From Mucilaginibacter lappiensis (lineage in GTDB: Bacteria; Bacteroidota; Bacteroidia; Sphingobacteriales; Sphingobacteriaceae): 64,000 nucleotides of DNA. The notes under the pieces were generated by a model that was not told the origin of the DNA, searched no databases, and worked only from the letters and a program-made list of their open reading frames with translations. Made by a program: the position numbers and the translations under genes. Positions 52,772 to 61,549 of the stretch are shown here, piece by piece; position 1 is the first letter of the stretch; every line of letters begins with the position of its first letter. The stretch covers positions 1 through 64,000 of the forward strand of contig NZ_FTMG01000018.1 of the NCBI RefSeq assembly GCF_900155965.1, in the 5' to 3' direction.

Positions 52772-53752
52772 ATGAACACAAAAGAATCTGCAGAGATCAA
52801 AGCATTATTACAAAAGTACCAGGCGGACGAATGTACACCCGACGAAAGGGCCCGTGTAGAGGCCTGGCTGGAACAATTAGGTAAAACCTCACTAACCGGC
52901 ATTACTCCGTCGGCAGAAGAGCGCATTTTAAACCGCATCCGGAAACGGGTAATCAAAGGTATACCATCACGGTCGGCAGGGCGAAGGGTATATGTACTCC
53001 AATATCTTAAAGTAGCCGCCCTGTTATTACTGGTGCCCGGCGGCTTTTTACTGTATTCCAAATGGAAGCAACCAGCCCCGCAGGCCTTGCAGCAATATTC
53101 CACAGCACGCGGCGAGCGTAAGGTGCTCACCCTGCCCGATAGCACCATCGTAACTCTCAATTCCTCATCAGTTTTAACCATCAGCGCCGATTTTGGCGAA
53201 AAAAAGCGGATAGTAAAACTCACAGGCGAAGGCTTTTTTCAGGTAAAGCACGATGCTTCCAAACCTTTTATTGTAAGCACCGGAAACATACAAACCCAGG
53301 TATTGGGAACCCAGTTTAACGTGCATGCCTATAATAACGAAAGCGAATACAAGATAGCCGTAGTGAGCGGTATGGTAAGTGTAGGCGAAAAGCAAGCAGC
53401 CAACAAAGTGGTGACTATAGGCAAAGTGCTTACCCGCAACTTAATGCTGGTTTATAATCTTAAAGCACACCAGCATTATATTAAAACCGCTGATGCCGAC
53501 AAGCTGAGCGCCTGGCAAAACGGGCAACTTTATTTTGACGAAGCTACTATCCCAGAAATAACTTCAACACTATCCAGAATGTATAATATAGATGTGCAGC
53601 TGCAGGATAAGCCCGGCCGCAACTGCAAATACACTATTGGTTTTAACAGCCAGCCTTTAGACAAGGTACTCCACGTGTTAAGTCAGCTTACAGGCATTAC
53701 CTATCAGTACACCAACCATAAAGTTTTTATTCAATCACAAAATTGCCATTAA
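52772..53752 (+). CDS. FecR-family anti-sigma factor (second system)
   Basis: 326 residues: cytoplasmic part 1-80, membrane helix near 84-101 (VAALLLLVPGGFLLYS), FecR domain (about 115-215: TLPDSTIVTLNSSSVLTISA, VKLTGEGFFQVKHD) and DUF4974 (LYFDEATIPEITSTLSRMYN). It controls the sigma factor upstream. The STN domain of the downstream SusC should contact its periplasmic part. Followed by a 129-base gap with an antisense terminator before susC. Confidence 0.93.
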   Translation: MNTKESAEIKALLQKYQADECTPDERARVEAWLEQLGKTSLTGITPSAEERILNRIRKRVIKGIPSRSAGRRVYVLQYLKVAALLLLVPGGFLLYSKWKQPAPQALQQYSTARGERKVLTLPDSTIVTLNSSSVLTISADFGEKKRIVKLTGEGFFQVKHDASKPFIVSTGNIQTQVLGTQFNVHAYNNESEYKIAVVSGMVSVGEKQAANKVVTIGKVLTRNLMLVYNLKAHQHYIKTADADKLSAWQNGQLYFDEATIPEITSTLSRMYNIDVQLQDKPGRNCKYTIGFNSQPLDKVLHVLSQLTGITYQYTNHKVFIQSQNCH

Positions 53753-53773
53753 GCTTATGTAGCCTATCCCCTC

Positions 53774-53806
53774 AAAAAAACAGGCAGATGCGCGAACACC
53801 TGCCTG
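53774..53806 (-). terminator. Minus-strand terminator in the FecR-SusC gap
   Basis: CAGGCAG (53781-53787) and CTGCCTG (53800-53806), preceded by seven A on the + strand, so on the minus strand a perfect stem followed by seven T. No minus-strand gene ends here. A second hairpin, CTGCTG/CAGCAG (53815-53829), follows. Confidence 0.7.
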
Positions 53807-53881
53807 CTATATGGCTGCTGTAGCAGCAGACCATGTCATTTTTAACGATTCTTTTTTATCACATAAAATAACATTATAAAA

Positions 53882-56800
53882 ATGAGAAATCTATATCAAA
53901 TATTTTCATTAAAAAATCACCTTAAATGGCTGGCAACCTACTGCATCATACTGGTCATTATTGGCGTATGCTCTACACCATCTTTTTCGGCGGCTGCACA
54001 AACTATGAATACTGTACGTATCAGTTTTACGGCCAAAAACTTAAGCATCAAAAGCGTTTTCAGGATGATCGAACAAAAGACCTCATTTAAAATAGGTTAC
54101 AACTCTACCAGCTTTGATGCCGATAAAGAAATTTCCATATCAGCCGACAATGAACTGCTGATTGATGTGCTGAAAGAACTAATCAAAGGATACAAAGGAA
54201 ACATCAGACAGGTTGACGACGAGCATATATTATTGCAGGTTGAAAAACAACAACCGATAGTAAAGGCCAAAGAAAAAGAACTGGTGGTAAAGGCCATCAC
54301 CGTTACCGGAAAAGTAACCGACGAAAGCGGCGAAACCCTGATAGGCGTTAGCGTTGCCGTAAAAGGAACAAGCGCCGGCACCATGACCAATACCGAAGGC
54401 AAGTACTCCCTGAGCACTGACGAGAGCTCAATACTGGTTTTTAAATACATCGGTTACGACAGTCAGGAAGTTGCGGTAAAAGGTCAGCAAAATATTGATG
54501 TGGTGCTAAAAGCCAACAGCCAGTCTTTAAAAGAAGTGGTAGTTATAGGTTACGGTACGCAAACCCGTTCAACCTTATCCGGAGCGGTATCAACCGTTGG
54601 CTTGGATAAAGTAAGCTCACGCTCATTCAATAATCTGCAGGAAGCTTTACAAGGCAAAGCGGCGGGTGTGGTTGTGAATAACAATGGCGGCGATCCTACC
54701 AATGCACCTATGGTAAACATCCGTGGTCTGGGTGGTATCAACGGTGAACAACCTTTATATGTTATCGACGGATCGGTTTTTTATCCCGGCACCCCGGTTA
54801 TTAACCCCAACGATGTAGAGGCGATTTCGGTTTTGAAGGATGCATCGGCAGCTATTTATGGTGCCCGTGCATCTGGCGGTGTTATCCTCATCACTACCAA
54901 AAAAGGCACCAAAGGCAAAATGGCTATCTCTTTTGATGCCAAACAAGGCTTTTCGAATGCCTGGAGAAAACTAGAGGCACTAGATGCCAAAGAATATGCC
55001 GATGTATATAACACCGCTGCAGATAACGCAGGCAAACCACGCCTGCCGGCTTTTGATGCTACCAAATATCCCGACGGACAGATAACCCGCACCAATTGGG
55101 TTGATGCGGTATTCAGAACAGGGCATACCCAGGATTATAACGTAAACCTGAACGGCGGTAACGATAAATCCAACTATTTCATGAGTTTTAACTATCGCAA
55201 AGGAACAGGGATATTATTGAATACCTATTCCGAGCGTTATGCTTACCGTATCAACTCCACTCATCAGTTGAATAACTGGTTAAAGGTTGGCGAAAACTTA
55301 TCTTATACCTATTCAGATGGTCGTGGTACCAACACCTTCAGCGGTTATACTGGCGCTATCCAGGCGGCCATATTTTATCCGCCAAGCATTACGGTACGTA
55401 CACCATCAGGTGCGTATTCAGGTTTGCCAATAACCTATGCAGGCTCATACGGCGACGTAGTTAACCCGGTGGCCAACCTGGAGCGTATTGACACCAGCAA
55501 CCCGGTAAATACCATTATCGCTAACCCATATTTTGAGGCCAGCATCATCCCCGGTCTTAAATTCAGGTCGAACTATTCGGTTACCAAGAACTTTTATTAT
55601 TTCAAAGGCTTTTCGCCGATTGTGCCCGAGGTTGGTAAACCCAGCTTAACCAACACCTTAAATGAATCATCATCACAGGATTCCCGTTTCCTGACCGAGC
55701 AAACCTTAAACTACAAAAAATCATTAGGTAAAAATAACCTGGATGTATTGGCAGGTTACACTTACCAGAAAAACAGCAGTATGGGCCTGTCTGCTTCCCT
55801 TTCGGGTTTTAGCAATGAAGATCCCTTGTTTCGTTATTTTATCAACGGTACCGGAACCCCGGTTCCAAAACCTGGTGATTACCGGACTGATGAAGCTTTG
55901 ATCTCCTACCTTGCCCGTGTTAATTATGATTATGATGGCAAATACCTGTTATCGTTCACCGGTCGTAGGGATGGCTCATCATTGGTGGCTCCCCAGAACA
56001 GGTTCCAGAACTTTGGTTCGGTATCTGGTGGATGGGTAGTAAGCCGCGAGAATTTTATGCAGAAGCTAACCTGGTTAAGCAATTTAAAGATCAGGGGCAG
56101 CTATGGTGTATTAGGTAACTTATCATCTGTAAGCACAACAGCGGTGAGCCCTAACCTGAGCGTAGGTAGTGTTTACTTAGGTTCAGATCCTGCCCAGTTA
56201 AACGGCTATTACAGCTATGACCGCGCCAACCCGAACCTGACCTGGGCACGTTCAAAACAAACCGATATAGGTTTAGATCTGGGCTTCCTGAACGAACGCA
56301 TTACCTTAACAGCCGATTATTTTGTTAAAAAAACCGAGAATATGCTGATGAACATACCGGCAGGTATTGGCCTGGGCAGTGTATGGGTTAACGGCGGCGA
56401 AGCACGTGATAATGGTATTGAATTGAGCCTGGGTTATAACAGTGATCCTAAAAAAGCATTCCGTTACGGTGTTAATGCCAACGTCAGTACACTCACCAAT
56501 AAATTACTATCATTACCTAATGGCAACACCACCATTCCGGGTGTAAGTCCGAGCGTGCGTGGCTTGCTGGCACCTGCCTGGGTGCAGGTTGGTCAGCCGC
56601 TTTATTCGTACTACTCTATCAAAACCAATGGTTTGTTCCAGAGCCAGGCAGAGGTGGATGCTTACAGAGGTCCGAACGGGCAGTTGATTCAACCTAATGC
56701 CAAACCGGGTGATATCCGTTTTGTGGATGCCAACGGTGATGGTAAAATTGATGATAACGACCGTCAGTTCCTGGGCAGCGCTTATCCTAAATTTACCTAT

Positions 56801-57283
56801 GGCCTGAGCCTGAATGCCAGCTACAAAGGTTTCGATCTGAATATCTTTTTACAAGGCGTACAAGGCAATAAACTGTACAATGCCTTAAAATATACCAGCT
56901 TAAACGCCGGCGGTTTGGGACAAAATTACAACCTGCTGAAAGATGTACTGAACGCCTGGACACCACAGCATACCAATACCACCATCCCACGTGTAACCGC
57001 CAGCGATGCTAACGGTAACTTTGGTACCAACTCCGATTTTTATATCGAGAACGGTTCATACCTGCGCTTTAAGAACGTAACCCTGGGTTACACCTTTTCG
57101 CCAGCATTGTTAACCCGTGCGGGTATTAGCAGCTTGCGCGTTTACGCTACTTCAAACAATCTGTTCACCATTACCAAATACAAAGGTTTTGATCCGGAAG
57201 TTGGGTTTGACAACTATGGTATCGATGTAGGCCGTTATCCGCAATCACGCTCATTTATTTTCGGTATCAATTTAAATCTGTAA
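53882..57283 (+). CDS. SusC/RagA-type TonB-linked outer-membrane transporter
   Basis: 1133 residues. Signal sequence (about 15-39), STN domain (about 42-120: NLSIKSVFRMIEQKTSFKIG), carboxypeptidase-regulatory-like domain (about 140-215: TGKVTDESGETLIGVSVAVK), then LKEVVVIGYGTQ, the SusC signature, and plug (QGKAAGVVVNNNGGDPTNAP, VLKDASAAIYGARASGGVIL). The rest is the barrel, ending SFIFGINLNL. With the STN domain it both transports and signals to FecR. Ligand probably an oligosaccharide or glycopeptide taken up with the SusD lipoprotein encoded 11 bases downstream. Confidence 0.96.
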   Translation: MRNLYQIFSLKNHLKWLATYCIILVIIGVCSTPSFSAAAQTMNTVRISFTAKNLSIKSVFRMIEQKTSFKIGYNSTSFDADKEISISADNELLIDVLKELIKGYKGNIRQVDDEHILLQVEKQQPIVKAKEKELVVKAITVTGKVTDESGETLIGVSVAVKGTSAGTMTNTEGKYSLSTDESSILVFKYIGYDSQEVAVKGQQNIDVVLKANSQSLKEVVVIGYGTQTRSTLSGAVSTVGLDKVSSRSFNNLQEALQGKAAGVVVNNNGGDPTNAPMVNIRGLGGINGEQPLYVIDGSVFYPGTPVINPNDVEAISVLKDASAAIYGARASGGVILITTKKGTKGKMAISFDAKQGFSNAWRKLEALDAKEYADVYNTAADNAGKPRLPAFDATKYPDGQITRTNWVDAVFRTGHTQDYNVNLNGGNDKSNYFMSFNYRKGTGILLNTYSERYAYRINSTHQLNNWLKVGENLSYTYSDGRGTNTFSGYTGAIQAAIFYPPSITVRTPSGAYSGLPITYAGSYGDVVNPVANLERIDTSNPVNTIIANPYFEASIIPGLKFRSNYSVTKNFYYFKGFSPIVPEVGKPSLTNTLNESSSQDSRFLTEQTLNYKKSLGKNNLDVLAGYTYQKNSSMGLSASLSGFSNEDPLFRYFINGTGTPVPKPGDYRTDEALISYLARVNYDYDGKYLLSFTGRRDGSSLVAPQNRFQNFGSVSGGWVVSRENFMQKLTWLSNLKIRGSYGVLGNLSSVSTTAVSPNLSVGSVYLGSDPAQLNGYYSYDRANPNLTWARSKQTDIGLDLGFLNERITLTADYFVKKTENMLMNIPAGIGLGSVWVNGGEARDNGIELSLGYNSDPKKAFRYGVNANVSTLTNKLLSLPNGNTTIPGVSPSVRGLLAPAWVQVGQPLYSYYSIKTNGLFQSQAEVDAYRGPNGQLIQPNAKPGDIRFVDANGDGKIDDNDRQFLGSAYPKFTYGLSLNASYKGFDLNIFLQGVQGNKLYNALKYTSLNAGGLGQNYNLLKDVLNAWTPQHTNTTIPRVTASDANGNFGTNSDFYIENGSYLRFKNVTLGYTFSPALLTRAGISSLRVYATSNNLFTITKYKGFDPEVGFDNYGIDVGRYPQSRSFIFGINLNL

Positions 57284-57294
57284 GTAAAGCAATC

Positions 57295-58809
57295 ATGAAA
57301 AAGATCAGCAATATTATATTAGCACTATCGGCAAGCATGCTTTTGGGTGCTTGCTCCAAAAATCTGAATATCAAACCGCAAGGTGCCGTTTCCGAAATTA
57401 ATTTCTGGCAAACCGGCGACGATGCCTTACTAGGTGTAAACGCCATGTACGAGCCTTTTGACGGCGAAGAGTTTTATGGCCGCGGTTATATGTGGTTCAT
57501 TAACGCCAGCGATGATATGGTGACTGGCCGTATCAACACCAACGCCGATGCCATCAAAAATTTCAGTCCGACTTATTATTCCGGCGGTTATACCGTTGAC
57601 CAGTGGGATATGCGTTATTCGGTGATCAGGCGCGCCAATGACGTGATCAACAAAGTGCCCGCCATCAGCATGGATGGCTCCCTTAAAAACCGTTACCTGG
57701 GCGAAGCCTATTTTTTAAGCGGTTTGATGTATTTTCAAATGGCTTATAACTATGGTGATGATCGCGCCGGGTTACCCATCATTACCCGTGCTAACAACAA
57801 CGACCCAAATCCTACACCAAGGGCGGCTAACGTTACTGAAAACTATAATTACATTGAAGGTGAGCTGAAAAAAGCGGCTAACCTGCTACCATATTTCGAT
57901 CAATTGAGTTTAGCTGATCAAGGCAGGCCACATAAGGTAGCTGCCTGGGCTTATCTTTCAAAAATGTACCTGTTCAAAAAGGATTATGCCAATGCCCAAA
58001 AATATGCCGACTCGGTGATTAACCAGGGCAAACGTGCCTTACTGCCTAATTTTGCCGATGTTTTTAAAGCGGCCAATAACTTCAGTACAGAATATATCTG
58101 GTCGGCGGTGAGTACGGCGAAGGGTTCCAGCGGCTGGGGCAGTATACTGCCTGGCGTTATGCTGGAGAACAAGGGTTGGGGACTATTTAACGGCTGGGGC
58201 TACTATCAACCCACCAAAGAACTGTATGATGCCTTTGAGGCAGGTGACAAACGTCGCGAAGCCACTATCCTGAAACCGGGCGACGTGTTTCAGTATTTTG
58301 GTGCGCCAAAAACGTATGCTTCGGTAAACAGCTTATCCGGTTACCAGTTCAACAAGTATATGGAGCCATTCTCCTATGCCAATCCGGTAGGCTCATCTAT
58401 CAGCCCTAATGGTGATCACCCGACCACCAACCTGAACGTACCGTTGATGCGTTATGCCGAGGTTATCCTGATTAAAGCGGAAGCCGAACTGATGCAAGGA
58501 AAAAATGCCGACGCCGAGATCAACATGATCCGTCAGCGCGCGGGTTTGAAAGCTATTCAGGGGGCTACCATGGCCGATCTGAAAAACCAACGCCGCTGTG
58601 AACTGGCCGGCGAATGGGCCGACCGTCACCGCGACCTGGTACGCTGGGGTGATGCCGCAGCCGCCTATGCCAAACCGCTGCACGGTTATACCGGTTCGGT
58701 GATATGGCCTGCACGTAACTTTAACCCAGCCGTAAATAATGTTTGGGCAGTACCCCAAAAAGAAATTGACCGCAGTAACGGTGTTATCAAACAAAACGCC
58801 GGCTGGTAA
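57295..58809 (+). CDS. SusD/RagB-type surface glycan-binding lipoprotein
   Basis: 504 residues. Lipobox LLGAC with Cys20. The N-terminal TPR-like region (NDVINKVPAI, YLGEAYFLSGLMYFQMAYNYG) and the C-terminal WADRHRDLVRWGDAAAAY with a final NRSNGVIKQNAGW-type end are SusD hallmarks. It caps the SusC barrel and binds glycan at the cell surface. Overall length typical. No glycoside hydrolase or SusE/F gene follows; only repeats and then an antiporter. Confidence 0.95.
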   Translation: MKKISNIILALSASMLLGACSKNLNIKPQGAVSEINFWQTGDDALLGVNAMYEPFDGEEFYGRGYMWFINASDDMVTGRINTNADAIKNFSPTYYSGGYTVDQWDMRYSVIRRANDVINKVPAISMDGSLKNRYLGEAYFLSGLMYFQMAYNYGDDRAGLPIITRANNNDPNPTPRAANVTENYNYIEGELKKAANLLPYFDQLSLADQGRPHKVAAWAYLSKMYLFKKDYANAQKYADSVINQGKRALLPNFADVFKAANNFSTEYIWSAVSTAKGSSGWGSILPGVMLENKGWGLFNGWGYYQPTKELYDAFEAGDKRREATILKPGDVFQYFGAPKTYASVNSLSGYQFNKYMEPFSYANPVGSSISPNGDHPTTNLNVPLMRYAEVILIKAEAELMQGKNADAEINMIRQRAGLKAIQGATMADLKNQRRCELAGEWADRHRDLVRWGDAAAAYAKPLHGYTGSVIWPARNFNPAVNNVWAVPQKEIDRSNGVIKQNAGW

Positions 58810-58885
58810 TAAATAAAAGGGGAGGCTATGTGCGAATCCCCTCTGAAGAGTAATAGCCCATCAATAGACATTTTCCTAAAAAGGG

Positions 58886-58958
58886 TGTCATGCTGAGCAC
58901 CGTCGAAGCATGGTGGGCAGGCCTCTACGCACGCCCTTCGACGGTGCTCAGGGTGACA
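58886..58958. repeat. Dispersed palindromic repeat, copy 2
   Basis: TGTCATGCTGAGC .. GTCGAAGCATGGTGGGCAGG .. CCTTCGACGGTGCTCAGGGTGACA. Shares the GAAGCATGGTGGGCAG core with the inverse of the 338-409 copy. The gap 58810-59589 contains no supported gene. Confidence 0.8.
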
Positions 58959-59037
58959 GCCCGTCTTTTGTGATATTATTGATGTACTATGTCTACTCAT
59001 GGGTTATTACTCTCAAGAGGGGAGCTGAAACACATAA

Positions 59038-59067
59038 CAAAGGCCGCCGGTTATCCGGTGGCCTTTG
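59038..59067. terminator. Hairpin with terminator-like shape
   Basis: CAAAGGCCGCCGG-TTAT-CCGGTGGCCTTTG, a 13-bp stem with one G-T pair; followed by TTGTTGTTG, no long T-run. Could end the SusC/SusD transcript. Confidence 0.5.
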
Positions 59068-59335
59068 TTGTTGATTACGGTGGCGATTTTTTTCTTTCTC
59101 TCAGCAGAACAGCTTCGGACGAAAGCAGGCAGAACAATGCAGGCCCGGTGCGGTTGCAGTGGCATAGCAAGTTTTTGCTGAGGCGTTGGGAAATGTGCGA
59201 ACGAAGTGGAGCAAAATAATTGCAGCCTGTGGTTCTGTCGGCTTTGCAGGGCAAAGGCCTTGTGCGGCAAAGAAGCATTTCTACTGAAAGCCTTTTTGGA
59301 TACTTTTGTGGCGACAAAAGTATCTGGCCCTCCCC

Positions 59336-59513
59336 GCAATGTCATTAAGTTAAGCACATGGAGCCCCACCTAAATCCTCCCCGGTAGGGAGGACTTTAAA
59401 AAATTGAAGCTAAGTCTCCCCTTCCGGGGGAGATTATTACATGAGGGCTTCGCCGTTTAGAGGGGGCTTTTGCGGAATTGCTTTTGCGTTTCCCCTTAAC
59501 TTAATGACATTGC
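59336..59513. mobile_element. MITE-like element with perfect 19-bp terminal inverted repeats
   Basis: GCAATGTCATTAAGTTAAG (59336-59354) and its exact inverse (59495-59513) bound 178 bases. The interior has CTCCCCGGTAGGGAGGAC and CTCCCCTTCCGGGGGAGA hairpins and no ORF. No target-site duplication is clear. The element may be moved by a transposase elsewhere in the genome. Confidence 0.6.
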
Positions 59514-59589
59514 CCGCGGCCAAGAGCGGGTATACGCCTGATAAGTAGTTTGTACAGTTTAGAAATTACTTTACTTCTTCGCAATCCAA

Positions 59590-61206
59590 TCACTCATCAT
59601 CAAAAGAAAAATGCTGCCGCAGTTTTTCCTGCTCCAGATCAAGTAAGGCCAGTTGCTGCTTGATAATATCGTCATTGATGTTTTCCTTTTTGTTCAGTGT
59701 TTTCAGCAGGTCACGCTGCTCCTGCATCATATCTTCCAGGATCATGATATAGTCGCGGTAAAAGGCTTCTGCGCGGCCTTTTCCATCGGCCTTGTCCCAG
59801 TCGGCCAGTAGCTCCATGTCGGCATCTATCTTGATCTTGATCGCTTTCACCATATCGTTTTCTTTGAGGTGTTTGGCGTATTTTTTTTGGAGCAGATTCA
59901 ATGTTACCACCGCAAGTTTTTTCCGTACCAGTTGTCGTTGCTGTTCAAAGGAAACGGTATAGTCTGGGTCAGGCATATCAACCCATTTAATCAATAGGGG
60001 TAAGGTAAGCCCTTGCAGGATGAGCGTAACCAGGATAACCGAAAAAGTAATAAACAAAATAAGGCTGCGGTTGGGGAAAGGCGCGCCCGAATGAAGCGCC
60101 ACCGGAATACTGAGCGCTGCTGCTAGTGATACCACACCCCGCATACCGGCCCAGCCCAATAGCAAGGGCCCTTTCCAGCCTGGACGGTTATCGGCAGTGG
60201 TAATATACCGGCTGATGAATACAGTAAACACCGAAGCGCCAAAGGTGCTGGCCAAACGGGTAACGATCAAAACAGCCGAAATAATGGCACTGTAACGGAT
60301 AGCCGGCGCCAGTCCGTTGGGTCCAAGGTCTTTAATGATCACCGGAAACTCCAGGCCGATCAATATAAATACAAAGCCGTTCAGTACAAAGGCCACTGCT
60401 TCCCAAACATTGATGCCCTGCAGCCGGCTACGGTGGGTTAAAAAACTGTCGCGCCTGATAGAAAGGAATAAGCCCCCGCTTACCACCGCCAGTACGCCCG
60501 AAAAATTAAAGGCCTCAGCGGCCATATACATGGCGTAAGGGGTGATAAAGGTAAGGATGATATCAATATTGGTAGTAGTGGGCAGCCAGCGGTGAATGGC
60601 ATAAAACACCAGGGCTATGGCCAGTCCAATCAGTATGCCCATCACAATCACCAATGCAAAACTCAGGGTAGCGTGGCCAATGGCAAAAGAACCCGTAACA
60701 ACGGCCGCCGCCGCAAACCTAAAGATCACCAAACTGGCTGCATCGTTCATGAGGCTTTCACCTTCCAGTATGGTGACGAGGCGTTTAGGGACTTTTACAT
60801 TTTTAAGAATGGTGGTGGCTGATACCGCGTCGGGTGGGGATACGATACCACCCAGCAAAAAGCCCGCTGCCAGTGTAAAGCCGGGAATCACGTTGCTGGA
60901 TACCAGGGCCACAACCCCGGCAGTCAAAATAACAATAATGAACGCGAAACTGCTGATCACCCGTCGCCATTTCCAGAAATCTTTCCAGGAGGTGCTCCAG
61001 GCCGCCTCATATAAAAGCGGTGGTAAAAAGATCACAAATATCATGTCGGGCTCAATCTCAATACCCCTTAGTCCGGGTACAAACCCCAGGCCCAATCCGG
61101 CTATAACCAGTAATATAGGATAAGCAATCTTGATTTTCTGAGCCAGCATCACTATCGCGATGATAATGGCCAGCAGGCAGGTATATTGAATAATAAGATG
61201 GTGCAT
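59590..61206 (-). CDS. CPA1-family Na+/H+ antiporter
   Basis: 538 residues with about 12 membrane helices in the first 420 residues. The transport motifs are FLPPLLYEAAWSTSW, SPPDAVSATTIL and EGESLMNDAASLVIFR, the last with the Asn-Asp pair of CPA1 antiporters. The C-terminal 115 residues form a hydrophilic, charged helical domain likely to be cytoplasmic and regulatory, ending EKLRQHFSFDDE. It exchanges sodium (or potassium) for protons for pH and salt balance. Single gene, no partner visible. Confidence 0.93.
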   Translation of the reverse strand: MHHLIIQYTCLLAIIIAIVMLAQKIKIAYPILLVIAGLGLGFVPGLRGIEIEPDMIFVIFLPPLLYEAAWSTSWKDFWKWRRVISSFAFIIVILTAGVVALVSSNVIPGFTLAAGFLLGGIVSPPDAVSATTILKNVKVPKRLVTILEGESLMNDAASLVIFRFAAAAVVTGSFAIGHATLSFALVIVMGILIGLAIALVFYAIHRWLPTTTNIDIILTFITPYAMYMAAEAFNFSGVLAVVSGGLFLSIRRDSFLTHRSRLQGINVWEAVAFVLNGFVFILIGLEFPVIIKDLGPNGLAPAIRYSAIISAVLIVTRLASTFGASVFTVFISRYITTADNRPGWKGPLLLGWAGMRGVVSLAAALSIPVALHSGAPFPNRSLILFITFSVILVTLILQGLTLPLLIKWVDMPDPDYTVSFEQQRQLVRKKLAVVTLNLLQKKYAKHLKENDMVKAIKIKIDADMELLADWDKADGKGRAEAFYRDYIMILEDMMQEQRDLLKTLNKKENINDDIIKQQLALLDLEQEKLRQHFSFDDE

Positions 61207-61317
61207 GTAAGTTTAGATGAATTACTAAAATACAATAATATCTTAAAGGTGCACCTGCATAGGCTGATGAAATAAAACCCTTGTGGTAGCGAGGGTAAAG
61301 TAAAAGACAAAAAAACA

Positions 61318-61468
61318 CGTCATTGCGGGGAACGAAGACAACCGACCGGAGGGAGCTCATTAATACCGATAAAAACAAACACAATATTAATAATCTCTAC
61401 ATAGGCAGGTCGGCAATGCTTGTTTGCTCTGTACAGTATAGAGATTGTTTCGTACCTCAGCAATGACG
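61318..61468. repeat. Inverted-repeat element between antiporter and hydrolase
   Basis: CGTCATTGC (61318-61326) and GCAATGACG (61460-61468) are the ends; inside, AATCTCTA (61392-61399) is inverted as TAGAGATT (61439-61446). It fills most of the 343-base gap 61207-61549; no gene is seen. It has the form of the CGTCATTGCGAGG-type palindromes common in such genomes. Confidence 0.7.
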
Positions 61469-61549
61469 CTTGGTACAAAGGACCAAAGCTGAAGAGAGGG
61501 AGCCGACAAGTGCAGCGATGCCGGGGTGAGTTGTAACACAGGCATTCCA

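Noticed and set aside
58989..59369. Overlapping ORFs of 76 to 118 codons on both strands
   Set aside because: They lie in a repeat-rich gap, overlap each other on opposite strands, run through hairpins and the left end of the MITE-like element, and match no family.
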